Positions 1 through 12,529 of a stretch of 64,000 nt of DNA are shown here, in pieces. The stretch comes from Maniola hyperantus. Taxonomy: Eukaryota; Arthropoda; Insecta; Lepidoptera; Nymphalidae. A model generated the notes under the pieces. That model was given only the letters and a program-made list of their open reading frames with translations. It did no database searches and was not told where the DNA came from. The stretch spans positions 5,324,368 to 5,388,367 of the forward strand of contig NC_048562.1 in NCBI RefSeq assembly GCF_902806685.2, in the 5' to 3' direction. Position numbers and translations under genes: made by a program. The first letter of the stretch is position 1. Each line of letters opens with the position of its first letter.

Positions 1-137
1 AGGGTGTACACTCAGAAACGTGTGTCCATCCATCCACCCCGGACTATAAAATAATATGCATATAAATTCGCCATACGAAACGAAAAAAGCTGGCTTATTA
101 CATTTATCCGAAACGAGAAAGAAAGAAAACGTTTATT

Positions 138-191
138 TTTAGGGTTCCGTACCTCAAAAGTTAAAACGGAATCGTTATAGGATCACTTTGT

Positions 192-222
<31 letters not shown>

Positions 223-586
223 CTGTCAATAAACCTACAGGGTACTTCCCGTTGACCTAGAATCATAAAATTTTGGCAGGTAGGTAGATCTTATAGCTGA
301 CATTTGGGGGAAAAATCTGAACTTCGTGAATTTAGGGTTAGATCACACAAAAAAAATTAAATTGTGGTCATGAACTAATAATTAGTATTTTCAATTTTCA
401 AAGTAAGATAACTATATCAAGTGGGGTATCATATGAATGGTCTTCACCTGTGCATTTTAAAACAGATTTTTATTTATTTTTATGCATCATAGTTTTTGAA
501 TTATCGTGCAAAATGTCGAAAAAATACGACTGTAGTACGGAACCCTCATTGCGCGAGCCTGACTCGCACTTGGCCGGTTTTTTTTT
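138..586 (+). mobile_element. Family A repeat (GTTCCGTAC / ACTTGGCCGG), about 450 bp
   Basis: AGGGTTCCGTACCTCAAAAG at the left, a (GTCT)n run, GGGTACTTCCCGTTGACCTA, ATCAAGTGGGGTATCATATG, CGACTGTAGTACGGAACCCT and CCTGACTCGCACTTGGCCGG at the right. This is the commonest dispersed family in the window. Other plus copies: 2605-3008, 28672-29078, 46985-47408; fragments at 13421-13600 and 32393-32610. Confidence 0.8.
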
Positions 587-1224
587 AAATCGTGCCACTC
601 ATTATCTTACACCTATAAAAAAATATTAAAAAATCAACAGTAACATTGCTTATGTACCTGCTGTATATTTACATATTGTATTATTTTGTTTTGTAAAAAA
701 GAGGAACTGCTCAGTTTCTTGTAGGCTCTTCTCAATAGAATCTGCTTTCCGAACCGGCGCGGTGGCAGAGTCTTGACATATCATAAGTAGCATAGGCTTT
801 TCTGCATGAAATAAAATAATTCATTACATACCTAGGTACATTATGTCTTCGCAGCGTCCCGCCCGCGCGCCCCGGACGCTTGATATATAACAGGTAGGCA
901 GTATCTACAGGTACCTGCATCCACGTGTTTACGTCGTGTATCTAATACCTAAACACATATCTAAGTTATTTTAAAATTGAATACCTAATGACGGACTTGT
1001 AACATTAATGTTTGACATCAGAGCATTTGTAGTTTTAATTAACCTGGTGATTAGATAAATTTGCGAACTTTTGAAAACGTGCTTGGCAATTTTTTGGTAT
1101 GATATTCATCATCATCATCGTCAGGAAAGGTAGCTTATTGGGGCTTATTCCGTGTATCCATCCTAGGGTGTATACTCGGCGGTGAGGGTGAAATTGTTTG
1201 CGGTGGCGTGCGATGCTTTTGTAG

Positions 1225-1686
1225 AAAAACCTGCCAAGTGCGTGGCGGGCCACGCGCAGTGTAGGGTTCCGTACTACAATCGTATTTTATCGACATTTTG
1301 CACGATAATACCACTTTGGAAGTGTCTCTCGCGCAAACTATTCAGTTTAGAAAAAAGTATATGTATAAGAAACCTCAATATCATTTTTGAATACCTTATA
1401 AATACCCCACACGTATGGGTTTGAAGAAAAAAAATATTTTTGCGTTTCAGATCTAAGTATGGGAAACCCCAAAATTTATTGTTTTTTTTTCTATTTTTGT
1501 GTAAAAATCTTAATACGATTCACAGAATACATCTATTTACCTAGTTTCAATAGTAGGTACTATAGCAGATAGCTCTTATAGTTTCGAAAAAAAAGTGGCT
1601 GTGACATACCTACGGACGGGCAGACAGACATGACGAATCTATAAGGGTTCCGTTTTTTGCCATTCGGCTACGGAACCCTAAAAAGG
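1225..1686 (-). mobile_element. Family A-related repeat, subfamily with GTGGCGGGCCACGCGC
   Basis: CCAAGTGCGTGGCGGGCCAC at the left and TTTTTTGCCATTCGGCTACG at the right. A second copy is at 30345-30832. Confidence 0.7.
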
Positions 1687-1775
1687 AGGGTGGAATAAGA
1701 TCAAACAACTCTTCAGAGCACTCCCCGTTATAGAGGCGATAGAACATGCAAAGAGAGCTTACGTCTCTACTTGTA
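1684..1775 (-). mobile_element. Jockey-like reverse-transcriptase fragment
   Basis: Encodes SRDVSSLCMFYRLYNGECSE and ELFDLIPPS on the minus strand, matching the 39.7-kb fragment. Confidence 0.7.
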
Positions 1776-2022
1776 GGTATTAGTAGAAGTCCAGGGGTAA
1801 TAGGTATAGAATCAGTAGGTACGTCATTGATAAAAACATACAACTTGAACTTTATCGTGAAATATAATCGATATTCCTTGTCGCGCATCAAAGTACGTAC
1901 TTCCACAGCACCTTGGCAATGTAACAAGTGAAAAACACATGTACATGCAATTATCGTTAGAACAATCTTAGATGGTTATCAGTTCAGTGTCGTGGGTAAT
2001 TTACCTACCTACTTATAATGAA

Positions 2023-2395
2023 AATATTTCAAAATACACTGTGAAAGAAAACATCGTGAGGAAACTTGCATAAAGTACGCGGCCCAAAGTAATGTACATC
2101 GACCTTTAGAAGGCGATAGCAGATTTGTAGAACGTTGTCTCTGTCCGACCGACAAAACGTCATATACATAGGTATGAGTGACAGTGACAACGCTCTACAA
2201 AGCCGAAATGTCATTCTAAAGGCCGATGTACATTACTTTCGGCCGTGTACTGTACCAGAGTGTTCTCTATAATGTCTTCAAAGGTGTGTGAAGTCTGCCA
2301 GTCCGCATTTGGCCAGTATGTTAGATTAATACCTACTAAACTCTTCTCATTTTGGCAGGAGATCCGTGCTCATTAGTGAGCCGGTAATGATGATG
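2023..2395 (+). mobile_element. SINE family E tail, split by a family K MITE (2074-2252)
   Basis: The piece AACATCGTGAGGAAACTTGC (about 2050-2070) and the piece GTTCTCTATAATGTCTTC onward (about 2260-2395) are contiguous in other SINE copies. They are separated here by a palindromic element whose ends are AGTACGCGGCC (2074) and GGCCGTGTACTGT (2252). This is a nested insertion, so the MITE is younger. Confidence 0.75.
2074..2252. mobile_element. Palindromic MITE family K, nested in a SINE
   Basis: AGTACGCGGCCCAAAGTAAT and TACTTTCGGCCGTGTACTGT form the ends; the arms contain TTGTAGAACGTTGTCTCTGT and GACAACGCTCTACAAAGCCG. Confidence 0.8.
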
Positions 2396-2452
2396 ATGCC
2401 CAGATAAACCATCCATATGCGTCAATTGTCCAAAGCTGTTTATTCCGTTTAT

Positions 2453-2600
2453 CCACCCTAGGGTGTATACTCGTACAGACACATTACACCCTAGGGTGTA
2501 TACTCGTACACACACATTACACCTTAGGGTGTATACTCGTACACACACACATTACACCCTAGGGTGTATACTCGTAAACACACGTTACTTCCTAGAGTGG
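2453..2600. repeat. Minisatellite with a palindromic core ACACCCTAGGGTGT
   Basis: Four units about 33-35 bases apart, each ACCCTAGGGTGTATACTCGT plus an (AC)n spacer. Single copies of the core occur at 1165, 5380-5540 and 6850-7030, next to ATTCCGTTTATCCACC or close variants, so a dispersed element seeded the array. Confidence 0.85.
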
Positions 2601-4430
2601 ATAAACAGAAAAATGGAACCCGTATAGGATCACTTTGTTCTCTGTCTGTCTGTCAAGAAACCTACAGGGTACTTCCCGTTGACCTAGAATCATGAAATTT
2701 GGCAGGTAGGTAGGTCTTATAGCTGACATTTTGGGGAAAATCTGAAAACCGTGAATTTAGGGTTAGATCACACAAAAAAAAATTAATTGTGGTCATGAAC
2801 TAATAATTAGTATTTTCAACTTTCGAAGTGAGTGACTATATCAAGTGGGGTATCATATGAAAGGTCTTCACCTGTACATTCTAAAACAGATTTTTATTGA
2901 TTTTTATGCATCATAGTTTTTGAATTATCGTGCAAAATGTCGAAAAAATACGACTGTAGTACGGAACCCTCATTCCGCGAGCCTGACTCGCACTTGGCCG
3001 GCTTTTTCACAGGGCACTGCACATAAGTAAATAAAATCAAATCTTAGGTATTTATTACCCAGTTATCAATTTTATCATTATGGCACGCAGCCCCAATAAA
3101 ATTTCGATTTCTTTATTGCTAGGTTCAATAAAATTACTAACTCAATAGATTTAGAGTGGGTATATTATTGGAAAGATAGTATATACCGTTTCACTGAGAC
3201 GGCTCGTGGGGTAGGGGCGACTTGCGGGAGGGTGACAGTTGACGTCAAAATCAAGGAATTCAACGTCACCCTGCCGGAACCCGCACCCTACTTAACGAAC
3301 CCACTGAATCGATTTTGATCTTGGTTGAAAAAATATCCCCAAAATGATGTTGAAAATGTCAAAAATTTCAACAGTGTCAAACAAAACTGAGTCATATCAT
3401 ATTACTTAGTAAGTAAAAAATATAACTTAGGTATGATTTAGGCACTAGCTTAGTATACTTGGTACTTTAAAACACCTCGATACGATAACATATGGTCGTC
3501 TTAAAGCAGCTGTTCTGTTTGGCTGTCACTTTAAATACCTAACGTTACTTTCGTCCGAAAAAAGATATTCAGGTAAGAGGTACAGCCTAAGATTTTACAG
3601 TAGGTATCTTTGCATCCAACTTTAGAAGGAGATAATCGAGTTTCGGTTCGTAGTGGCGTTTCAGTCACTTATTGTCAGTCTCAAAGACAGAGACGACGCT
3701 CTACGAAACCAAAGCAGCCTTTCTCTTCTCTTTCTAAAGCTCGATGTGTGATATTTTCTGCCAGGTAGTGATCAAAATAAGTAGTCCAATCCAATCTGAA
3801 GTTGCAACATGGCGGCTTGCGCAGGTCATGCACTGAGGATTAAATACACAAGCCCGGCTGAGATTTGTTTTTGTACGCCTCGTGTTCATATTGGACTACT
3901 TATTTTGCGACCATTAATTCAAAAAAGAAAACAACCTTTTCTTCTATTCATAATTTTAATAGGTTACACATTTGATTACGATTTACGTTCAAAGTAAACT
4001 TCCCGCACACTAGCTATCAACTACAATAAAAACATTTCAATTCACTTATCTACTTTATTACTAAAAGACAGGAAATTCAATACTATTCTATAATAGGGTA
4101 TAGATATACTGCTTCACTGAGAACGCTCGTAAAGTATGTTTTGTCCCCTGATGTTGGCACCATTGCAAATCACACAATAATAAACCTTATGTACTAAGGA
4201 ATAAAGCAAACAAAGCAATGGTGCCAACATGACGACAGAGGACAAGTTATAGTGAACTCGTAGGGCGCAGGTTGTAAGGGTGATATTTGACGTGAAAACG
4301 TCAACTCAACGTCACTGTCACCCTCCCGCAAGTACCCTATCCTACGAGCCGTCTCAGTTAAGCGGTACACCTACAAATAGACTATCTAAGTTTAGTTTTA
4401 CTTTCTCAAACGAAAGGAATTTTATTCAAA

Positions 4431-5361
4431 AACTAGCTGATCCCCGCGGCTTCGCCCGCGTAGATTTAGGTTTTTAAAGATCCCGTATAGCCTATGTCAC
4501 TCAGGAATAATGTAGCTTTCTACTGGTGAAAGAATTTTTAAAATCGGTTCAGTAGTTCTAAAGATTACCCCCTACAAACAAACTTAACGACATTACCTCT
4601 TTATATAATATAGCTGATCCCCGCGGCTTCGCCCGCGTAGATTTAGGTTTTTAAAGATCCCGTATAGCCTATGTCACTCAGGAATAATGTAGCTTTCTAC
4701 TGGTGAAAGAATTTTTAAAATCGGTTCAGTAGTTCTAAAGATTACCCCCTACAAACAAACTTAACGACATTACCTCTTTATATAATACAACGGGCCGTGC
4801 AGCAGAAATCGTAATATTTTAATTTCGCCATAACTTCAAAACCAAACGTCCAATTTTAATCATTCAAAGACCAAATATTATCTCCATAAACTGTTCTTAG
4901 TGATGAAATCATTTATTTTGATAAGGATTAATAGCACGAGTAAAATAAATGCGTTTAAATGTAGTCCAAAAAAAATTCAAGATTTTTAAATAAAAAAATG
5001 GTTGCTGTGCCTCACTCGACATAGATGGGTATAGTGTGTCGCGGACTTTTTTGTAGATATTTATAAGATCAACAATTAATTAGAACATTTTATGGTTCTA
5101 TCTTTTATAGTTTAGGCAGCGTACGCAAAATAAGTAACTTTTCTGGTTGATTTTTTACACCTTGTGTCCGAAAAACCCAAATATCTTACGGAACCCTATT
5201 TTTTTCCAAAATAAAATATAGCCTATGTTACTCGTGGATAATGTAGCTTTCGAATGGTGAAAGAATTTTTAAAATCGGTCCAGTAGTTTTTGAGCCTATT
5301 CAGTACAAACAAACAAACAAACAAACAAACAAAGTTTTCCTCTTTATAATATTAGTGTAGA
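4431..5361 (+). mobile_element. Non-autonomous element, family D, with a 177-bp tandem duplication
   Basis: Starts ACTAGCTGATCCCCGCGGCT and ends TATAATATTAGTGTAG. The first 177 bases are duplicated (AGCTGATCC at 4435 and at 4612). An inverted copy without the duplication is at 27024-27788. The hairpin near CCCGCGGCTTCGCCCGCG and the terminal CTAG suggest a Helitron-like end. No open reading frame. Confidence 0.75.
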
Positions 5362-5995
5362 TATTCCGTTTATGCACCCATCCTTAGGGTGTATATTCGG
5401 AAACGTGTTTTATCCAACCGGCACTCCTGACTGCTAATTTGTATATTATTTTTTAATTCGGGGCGTATAGATGGACACACATTTCCGAACACACACCCTA
5501 GGGTGGCTGTTTTAGGGTGAGTAGACGGAATAAGCCTTAAAAATTATTATGTGATTTTTGGACGATCTTCAAAAATAAGTAACAAGTAAGAAAAATCAGA
5601 CCTATAAACAAAAATATGGTACACATTCCAACTATGTAGTTTGGTCTAACAATTTAGAAATTATAAAATTCCTTTACCCTGCCGAACCCCGATCTCCTAC
5701 AGGCTACACATAGGAGAAAAATGTTAAACACTGCGTCGTGGTTGGGGAGGTTTTTTTGAATGCCATGCATGTTACGTAATTATACGTTACGTAATTATCA
5801 AAATTGGGTGACTTACGTATTTCTTAATTTGCAAAAATCCTTCCGTTTGAAAATGAACAAAAACTTTTTGCAACCTTCTGATATGAAATTTGAGAGATCC
5901 TTATTTTTCAAGTTCTTGAAATACAAGCTTTTTCTCGCAACTTCGTCTGCGTGGATTAGCTTTTGCATGTTCTACAGTCTTTTTTGTTCTCTGCA

Positions 5996-6240
5996 GTTTA
6001 CAACACAATATGATCAAATCAGAAATGAGGAGTTCCATAGAAGAAAAAGAGAAACTGGCTGAGTGAGCATATAGGTACCTGCATAGTTCGAAAAACCGAG
6101 ACTTTAGGGTCCCAAGGTGCGCAAGACGACGTCAAACGAGTCTGCGGGAGCCGCTGGATGGCGGCGGCGCAAGACCGTGACGTGTGGAAGTCCTTACAAG
6201 AGACCTATGTCCGGCAGTGGACGTCTATCGATTGACAACG
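5996..6240 (+). mobile_element. RTE-like LINE 3' fragment
   Basis: ATCAAATCAGAAATGAGGAG followed by a deleted stretch, then CGCTGGATGGCGGCGGCGCA and GAGACCTATGTCCGGCAGTG, parallel to the 21.0-kb copy. Confidence 0.7.
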
Positions 6241-7351
6241 ATTATTAAACTTACTGTTACTTACTTAAGACATATAGGCTACTTTTTCCCGCAAACACAA
6301 GGTACTTTTTAAAACCTAAACCCAAGTGAACGAAGTCGCGACCAAAAGCTAGTTTATAATATTAGTTATGAATATTACGAATTAAATCTTACACTGTGAA
6401 GAAGCCCTTAGACGGAAATGTATTAACTCTATAGTTTTTTTTAAGTCTATGAATGTATGAAACAAGGTGGCATAGAGTTTCCTTAATTTTAAAGTTATAA
6501 AATTAGGCGGTTATAAAAGTAAAACATCGAAATAATGTTGTAAAATAAAGTTTAACTGTACCTACGATTAGTATGAGATTTTAAATCTAACCAAAACGTT
6601 GATATATAATTCGAACATCGAAAAACAATATCGTCAAAGCAAATGGATCTCAAAACATTGACTTAGATGCCTTTCCACTGAAGCAGAGCGGAGCGGAGAT
6701 GTGTTGAGCAAACCAATCAGATTGTCGGAAAATAACGAAAAATTTTACTCCGTCGTCTGACAAAACTGAACTCTGATTAGGCAACTATACATTGAAATTC
6801 GGATTATGTCAATGTTGTTGGTGAGATGTGAACGCGGCTTGTTCCGTTGGTTCACCCTAAAACAGCCACCCTAGGGTGTATACTCGGAATACCCTTGGGT
6901 GTATATTCGGAAACGTGTGTCTACGTAAACGGACTAAAAATAATAAACAAACTCGCCGCCCAGGGTGGATATACGGAAATACGTTTCCGAGTAGGTATAC
7001 ACCCTAAAGTGGCTGTTTTATGGTGGATAAATGGAAATCTGATACTAATCTTGGAACTTGGGAAAATATTTATTTCAACCAAACCAATCAAAAAATATTT
7101 ATTTAATTTTCAAAGGGTTGAAAATAAATGTAACTAATTCTGTTGAGCATAATCTCTAAACTAAAATGACCGATCTAAATATATTGCTATCCCTTTCATA
7201 AGGGTATCTGCGGAAAAGGATAGCAATAGATTTAGACTTGTCAATTTAGTTTAAGTAAGAGACTGTGTACAACAGAGCCCAGCCATAATAGTACTGATTC
7301 TGATGACAACTCAATTTTAGAGCATTTGCAACTTTTTCCTTTGCTTCTTAA

Positions 7352-7572
7352 TCTAAATATATAAAAGGAAAAGGTGACTGACTGACTGACTGATCTAACA
7401 ACGCACAGCTCAAACGACTGGACGGATCGGGCTGAAATTTGGTATGCAGATAGCTATTATGACGTAGGCATCCGCTAAGAAGGGATTTTTGAAAATTCAA
7501 CCCCTAAGGGGGTGAAATAGGGGTTTGAAATTTGTGTAGTCCACGCGGACGAAGTCGCGAGCATAAGCTAGT
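7352..7572 (+). mobile_element. Helitron-like short repeat, family B
   Basis: TCTAAATATATAAAAGGAAA at the start, GGGCTGAAATTTGGTATGCA inside, and the end GTCCACGCGGACGAAGTCGC then GAGCATAAGCTAGT. A small hairpin before CTAGT is the Helitron 3' layout. Confidence 0.7.
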
Positions 7573-7660
7573 AAAGTATTGAAGTGCAGAAAGACATGTA
7601 GAAAAACGAGCAAACACCATCTAAGGAAGAATAGTTGTAATTTTTAATTTTTAATTTATA

Positions 7661-7882
7661 ACTAGCTTATGCTCGCGACTTCGTCCGCGTGAACTACACA
7701 AATTTCAAACCCCTGTTTCACCCCCTTAGGGGTTGAATTTTCAAAAATCCTTTCTTAGCGGATGTCTACGTCATAATAGTTATCTGGATGCCGAATTTCA
7801 GCCCGATTCGTCCAGTGCAGTGGTTGGAGCTGTGCGTTGATAGATCAGTCAGTCAGTCACCTTTTCCTTTTATATATTTAGA
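7661..7882 (-). mobile_element. Helitron-like short repeat, family B (inverted partner)
   Basis: ACTAGCTTATGCTCGCGACT to TTTTCCTTTTATATATTTAG. Together with 7352-7572 it forms a 220-bp inverted pair. Confidence 0.7.
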
Positions 7883-8068
7883 TATTATCTCGGAAACTTG
7901 ACACTTGAAGATTTTGTCTTATACAATACTCGTTTGTATTGATGCCAGCTATCAATACTTATAATAAAACTGTAACAGGTCAAATTCTGTACATTGAAGA
8001 TATTTTGAAAATTTTTTTTCGAGGGCACTCTATAATCGATACTGAACACAAAACTGTAATTTTTTTCA

Positions 8069-8094
8069 TTTTTGTCTGTCTGTCTGTCTGTCTA

Positions 8095-8127
<33 letters not shown>
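8069..8127. repeat. (GTCT)n microsatellite in a dispersed repeat
   Basis: About 15 GTCT units with one GTCTATCT interruption. The following sequence (CACGGCCGCGCATCACGCTG, GATTCCTATGAAACTTGGTA) looks like a short dispersed repeat. Confidence 0.8.
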
Positions 8128-8961
8128 ATCACGGCCGCGCATCACGCTGAAACTACTGAATGGATTCCTATGAAACTTGGTACGATTAGAGGTCATACTA
8201 TGAGGAAGAATATATGATACTTTTTATCCCGAAATTCAGCATGGTTCCCGTAGGAGAGGGGATGAAAGTTAAAATGTATACTGAGTTGTAATTCATCAAC
8301 GCGTAGTCCGATTTCATTCATTCTTTTTTTGTTAGAAAGGGGATAATTTAAAAATTGTTCCGTAAATATTTCAAGGTCATCGGTTTTTAACCGACTGTCA
8401 AAAAGGAGGTGGTTCTTTTTTCTACATCGATTTTTTCGAGGTTTCTGGACCGATTTGCAATATTTTTTTTAAATCAATAAAAAAAGTTTTCGTGGTGGTC
8501 ACATAAAAAATTCTGGATTCAACTCCTTAATCCTGATGCTGCAGGGTTACTGCCCGCCTGAGTTATCAAGATTCAGGAAGTGTTCATAGTGAATTCATAT
8601 TGTAGGTATCAAGCAACGACAACAATCCCGAAAAATCAAAGAGTTCCCGCGGGATTTTAAAAAACGTAAATCCACGCGGACGAAGTCGCAGGAATCAGCT
8701 ATTGATTAATATAGGTTTTAAGCCGCTATTTTGGGGGAAAAAAATGGCAGACTAGTAGGCAGGCCAAAACTTTTCAAAGCCCTTTATCACACATCACTTT
8801 AGACATCAGAATCGGCACCATTGTTTCATATTTTTAAGTACATACGTATTTTTTGCTGCCCTCAAATAAAGCTAATATGAGATAATTTTTCGTAAAATAT
8901 TTTGGATCATAATAATTATTTTGACAGAGATCGATCGAAAATAACACAAACAAAATATGTA

Positions 8962-9126
8962 TAAGTCCCGCAAATTGCTATTGCGCTGGAACCATGTCTC
9001 ATTACATCCAAATAACGTCATTTTGACGTATATTTAAGTAAAAATATACCATCAGCTCGAAACTTCAGTCTAGTGCTGACGTCACTAATATGGCGGCCAC
9101 GCGCATTAGTAATTTGCGGGACTTAT
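8962..9126 (+). mobile_element. MITE family H (AAGTCCCGCAAATTGC ends)
   Basis: Inverted ends AAGTCCCGCAAATTGCTATT and AGTAATTTGCGGGACTT. The interior has GGAACCATGTCTCATTA and AGTGCTGACGTCACTAATAT. Confidence 0.85.
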
Positions 9127-9280
9127 ACCTCCAAAAAGCCAGTTAGATATAAAAGTAAAAACAAATGCTTGAATCATTGATAATAATCGATAATAAAACT
9201 AATATTATCTAATAATAAAAATCATTATATACGTAATTACAAAAAATCGTTAATATGAAATGAATAGAAATGTTACAAAA

Positions 9281-9510
9281 TAATCATCAACCCATCACCG
9301 GCCCACTACTGAGCACGGGTCTCCTCTCAGAGTGAGAAGGGCTTAGAACATAACTCACCACACTGACCAAGTGCGGATTGGCAGATTTCACACACATTTG
9401 AGAACATTATGGGGAACTCTCAGGCATGCAGGTTTCCTCACGATGATTTCCTTCACCGTTAAAGCAAGTGATATTTAATTACTTAAAACGCACATACCAC
9501 CGAAAAATTT
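9281..9510 (-). mobile_element. SINE family E, head-truncated
   Basis: CATCAACCCATCACCGGCCC, GAGCACGGGTCTCCTCTCAG and GGTTTCCTCACGATGATTTC match the minus-strand tail of the SINE. The tRNA-like head is missing. Confidence 0.75.
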
Positions 9511-9706
9511 TATTTTATTTTATTAGATATGCCAACGATAAATTGTAACAAGATTCACAAATATTAAAAACATGTCACAAACAATTCCAGTCCTACTACA
9601 ATCATCAATTATAGCCATATACAGCAAAATTAAAGGTCCTCTCGACCTCTCACTCTCACCACTTTTCCTCCCAATTTGCAATAAATTTACCTTTTGTATA
9701 TTATGC

Positions 9707-9990
9707 TTCGACGGTGAAGGAAAACATCGTGAGGAAACCTGCACCCGAACCAGTGGTAAATTAAAACTACCCGACGATTCGAAAGCGCTTGTAAAAAGTC
9801 TACTTGAATAAAAACATATTCTATTCTATGCATGCCTGAGAGTTCTCCATAATGTTCTCTAAGGTGTGTGAAGTCTACCAATCCGCACATGGCCAGCGTG
9901 GTAGACTATGGCCAAAACCCTTCTCACTCTGAGAGGAGACCCGTGCTCTGTAGTGAGCCGGCGATGGGCTGATCATGATGATGATGATGA
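9707..9990 (+). mobile_element. SINE family E, interrupted copy
   Basis: GGTGAAGGAAAACATCGTGA (about 9712) and TGCATGCCTGAGAGTTCTCC onward (about 9829) are SINE sequence, separated by about 85 unrelated bases. It ends in (GATGAT)n. Confidence 0.65.
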
Positions 9991-11077
9991 TAATATGCTA
10001 TTCATTTCATATAACATAGACGGACATACAAAAAAACTTATAATTAAATAGCACCCGCTACTTATATAGAAGTATAGTACGCGACAGGTTGAGATGGCAA
10101 TCGGGGTATAAGGCGGGGGGACGTCCCGCGCTTCCCGCACCGGGTTGGCTGAGTGGGCGTTAACTATGACAACACTAATACATAATGACTGTATGATGCT
10201 ATTAGATCGCTAGAAAAAACAAAGAGAGGTCATAGTACTAATATTACTGATATGATAAGATACCACAAAAAACGCGATTTTTAAAATCCTGTATTTTTTT
10301 TAAAGTTCGCAATGTATTGCAAATAAAACATCTGGCTGACGCTAGAGGTCAACAAACGTTGCGTAGATAGGTGCCGCGTCGTAAGCGGGGCATTGACCCC
10401 GGGTTTGAAAAAAATACTAGATCACTAAAACTACAATTATAAGGCAAATGGTTACTGGTATTAGATTGTGTTTAGGTAGTATAACAACAGCGCTAAGTTT
10501 TTGCTACCGTTCTAAGTACACCATGTATAGTTATTTTAGTTTCACGAGGACGAGTGGCTCATGCTTGTGTTTACAGTGCGACAAGGCTATCTTGACGCGT
10601 GGCGAAAACCGGAACTAACGTTGCCGTCAAGGGGGACACTTGTTCTTGTTTGAATATTCTAAGCATTGTTCTCCAACAGCGCCCCCTGTCAATGTCATTC
10701 AAGTGCCAAGAGAGCCTAGTAGTGCTATAAGTCGTATCGGTATAAGTAAGGTACACTAAGGTACGCTAAAATGTGTGCGTTAGCGAGCGCTTGCTCGCGA
10801 CCGATTGGTCCGACATGCACGCACACTTGCACATGTGAGCACACGCACTGCCCGTGTACATACGAAATAACCGCAAATAAGGTTCACCCGTCTTCGTTAA
10901 TTGCAAGAACTGTATTTTCATGCAAATAAATCATTATAATATTCTAATAAACAGGAGACGTAAGGTATCTAAACTTATTTTAATAACATTTAAAGGACAT
11001 GATTGCATAAATAATATAATGATAATAATAAATTTCTTTTATAGGTATATTTAATATCCGCCGTTACACTCTCGTGT

Positions 11078-11124
11078 AACTCAAGAACTCAAAAATACAT
11101 TATGTATTTTTGAGTTCTTGAGTT
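11078..11124. repeat. Perfect palindrome, 23-bp arms with a 1-base loop
   Basis: AACTCAAGAACTCAAAAATA plus CAT (11078-11100) pairs perfectly with 11102-11124 around a single T. Confidence 0.95.
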
Positions 11125-11707
11125 CCTTGTGGGCGGTTCTGTGGCACATAAAAGAATGACATTATTTTTGTATTTTTGCGTACAAAGCATATAAATAAAA
11201 ATAGAATATGTTTTAATGAGTATTCCGTAGTTTGTCCGCAGGGATATAATGACCGGCAAAAATTAAAAAATCGGCTAAGGGCGAGTTGCACTTGTACACG
11301 AGGGGTTCCGTACCATCGTACAAGAAATAACACTTTTTAATGTTTATGGCGGCTGTTTTGAATGTGGCCGCGAGGGGCTTTCTACCGCGCGGGTGCTTGC
11401 TTCCCACTCTGCATCAATTTCCCCCCCACTTCGCCACTTTTTGCTCAAGATGTTTGCCGGTCACGGTCATCTTAAAGGCTTGGGCATATACAAAGCGCGG
11501 CGGACGTTAAATTGAATGACGGCCTTGTAGTTCGCGACAAGTCGAGATGGTATATTTTTGTATAAAGCTATACACATAAAAATTATTACGAACACAATAA
11601 TTATATTATGAAAAACCATCACAGAATAATAAAAATATAAATGTTAGCGTTCATAATTCGAAATTGACTTAACTATTTTCAATGTATTGTATTATAGTTT
11701 TAATGTC

Positions 11708-12206
11708 TAAGGGCCGGTTGTTTCAACAAACTTTGACGGACACGTAACCTTTAAATATGGCGCTAACGAACGTAAGTAAAGAAAAAGCGTTGATTCAGCA
11801 TCTATTAGCGCTAAAGTTCGTTAAAAAGTTACGTTTACGTTAACCAGTGCTGGCGCCATTGGTGATCGTCAAATCAGTTCGTAACTTCATACTTCTTACA
11901 AACGGAATATTTTATTTACAAATTATAATGGAATCAATTTAATTCAAAGCTTTTAATGATAGTTTTTTTGAAGATTTTGTAAGAAAGAAAAAGTGTTTAA
12001 AATGCGAAGTAGCAATATTAATAACTATGTATATAATTTAATATACTTAAAATGAAATAAGAAAAGGATACGGAGAAGTAAGTTAATTTTTAGGGTTAGT
12101 TTCGCAACCAAAATAACAATGACGAACAGTTAAAGTTCGTCTACGTCCGTTAAATTTTAACGAACGGATCTTACGAAGACCAATGGTTTGAAACAACCGG
12201 CCCTAA
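11708..12206. mobile_element. Harbinger-type MITE with TAA target duplication
   Basis: Terminal inverted repeats GGGCCGGTTGTTTCAA (11711) and TTGAAACAACCGGCCC (ends 12203) are flanked by TAA on each side. Interior inverted homology around GTTAACGAACG or CGTTCGTT is visible. There is no transposase frame. Confidence 0.85.
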
Positions 12207-12226
12207 GTGATTTTTGTATAAGCCCC

Positions 12227-12385
12227 GCAAATTGCTATTGCGCTGGAACCATGTCTCATTAACATCGAAATGACGTCATTTTGACGTCAGCCGAAATAAA
12301 AATATATATATTCTTTTAAAAAAATCGTATTGTGCTGACGTCACTGAAATGGCGGCTACGCGCATTAGCAATTTGCGGGATTTAT
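12227..12385 (+). mobile_element. MITE family H
   Basis: Ends AAGCCCCGCAAATTGCTATT and AGCAATTTGCGGGATTTAT; interior GTGCTGACGTCACTGAAATG. Confidence 0.85.
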
Positions 12386-12529
12386 ATATAATTTTATTAA
12401 GGTGTACGCTCACTGAATAGGATCATGTCAAAACTGATCGGCCTGTCAAATTGTTTGTTATTATCTTAAACTAGCTAATGCCAAGCAGCGTTGGCAATGT
12501 CAACTCGCCTACAGTACCCGGCAGGATAC

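Noticed and set aside
5760..6062. 100-residue plus-strand open frame
   Set aside because: AT-rich frame that runs into an RTE fragment; no domain and no splice support.
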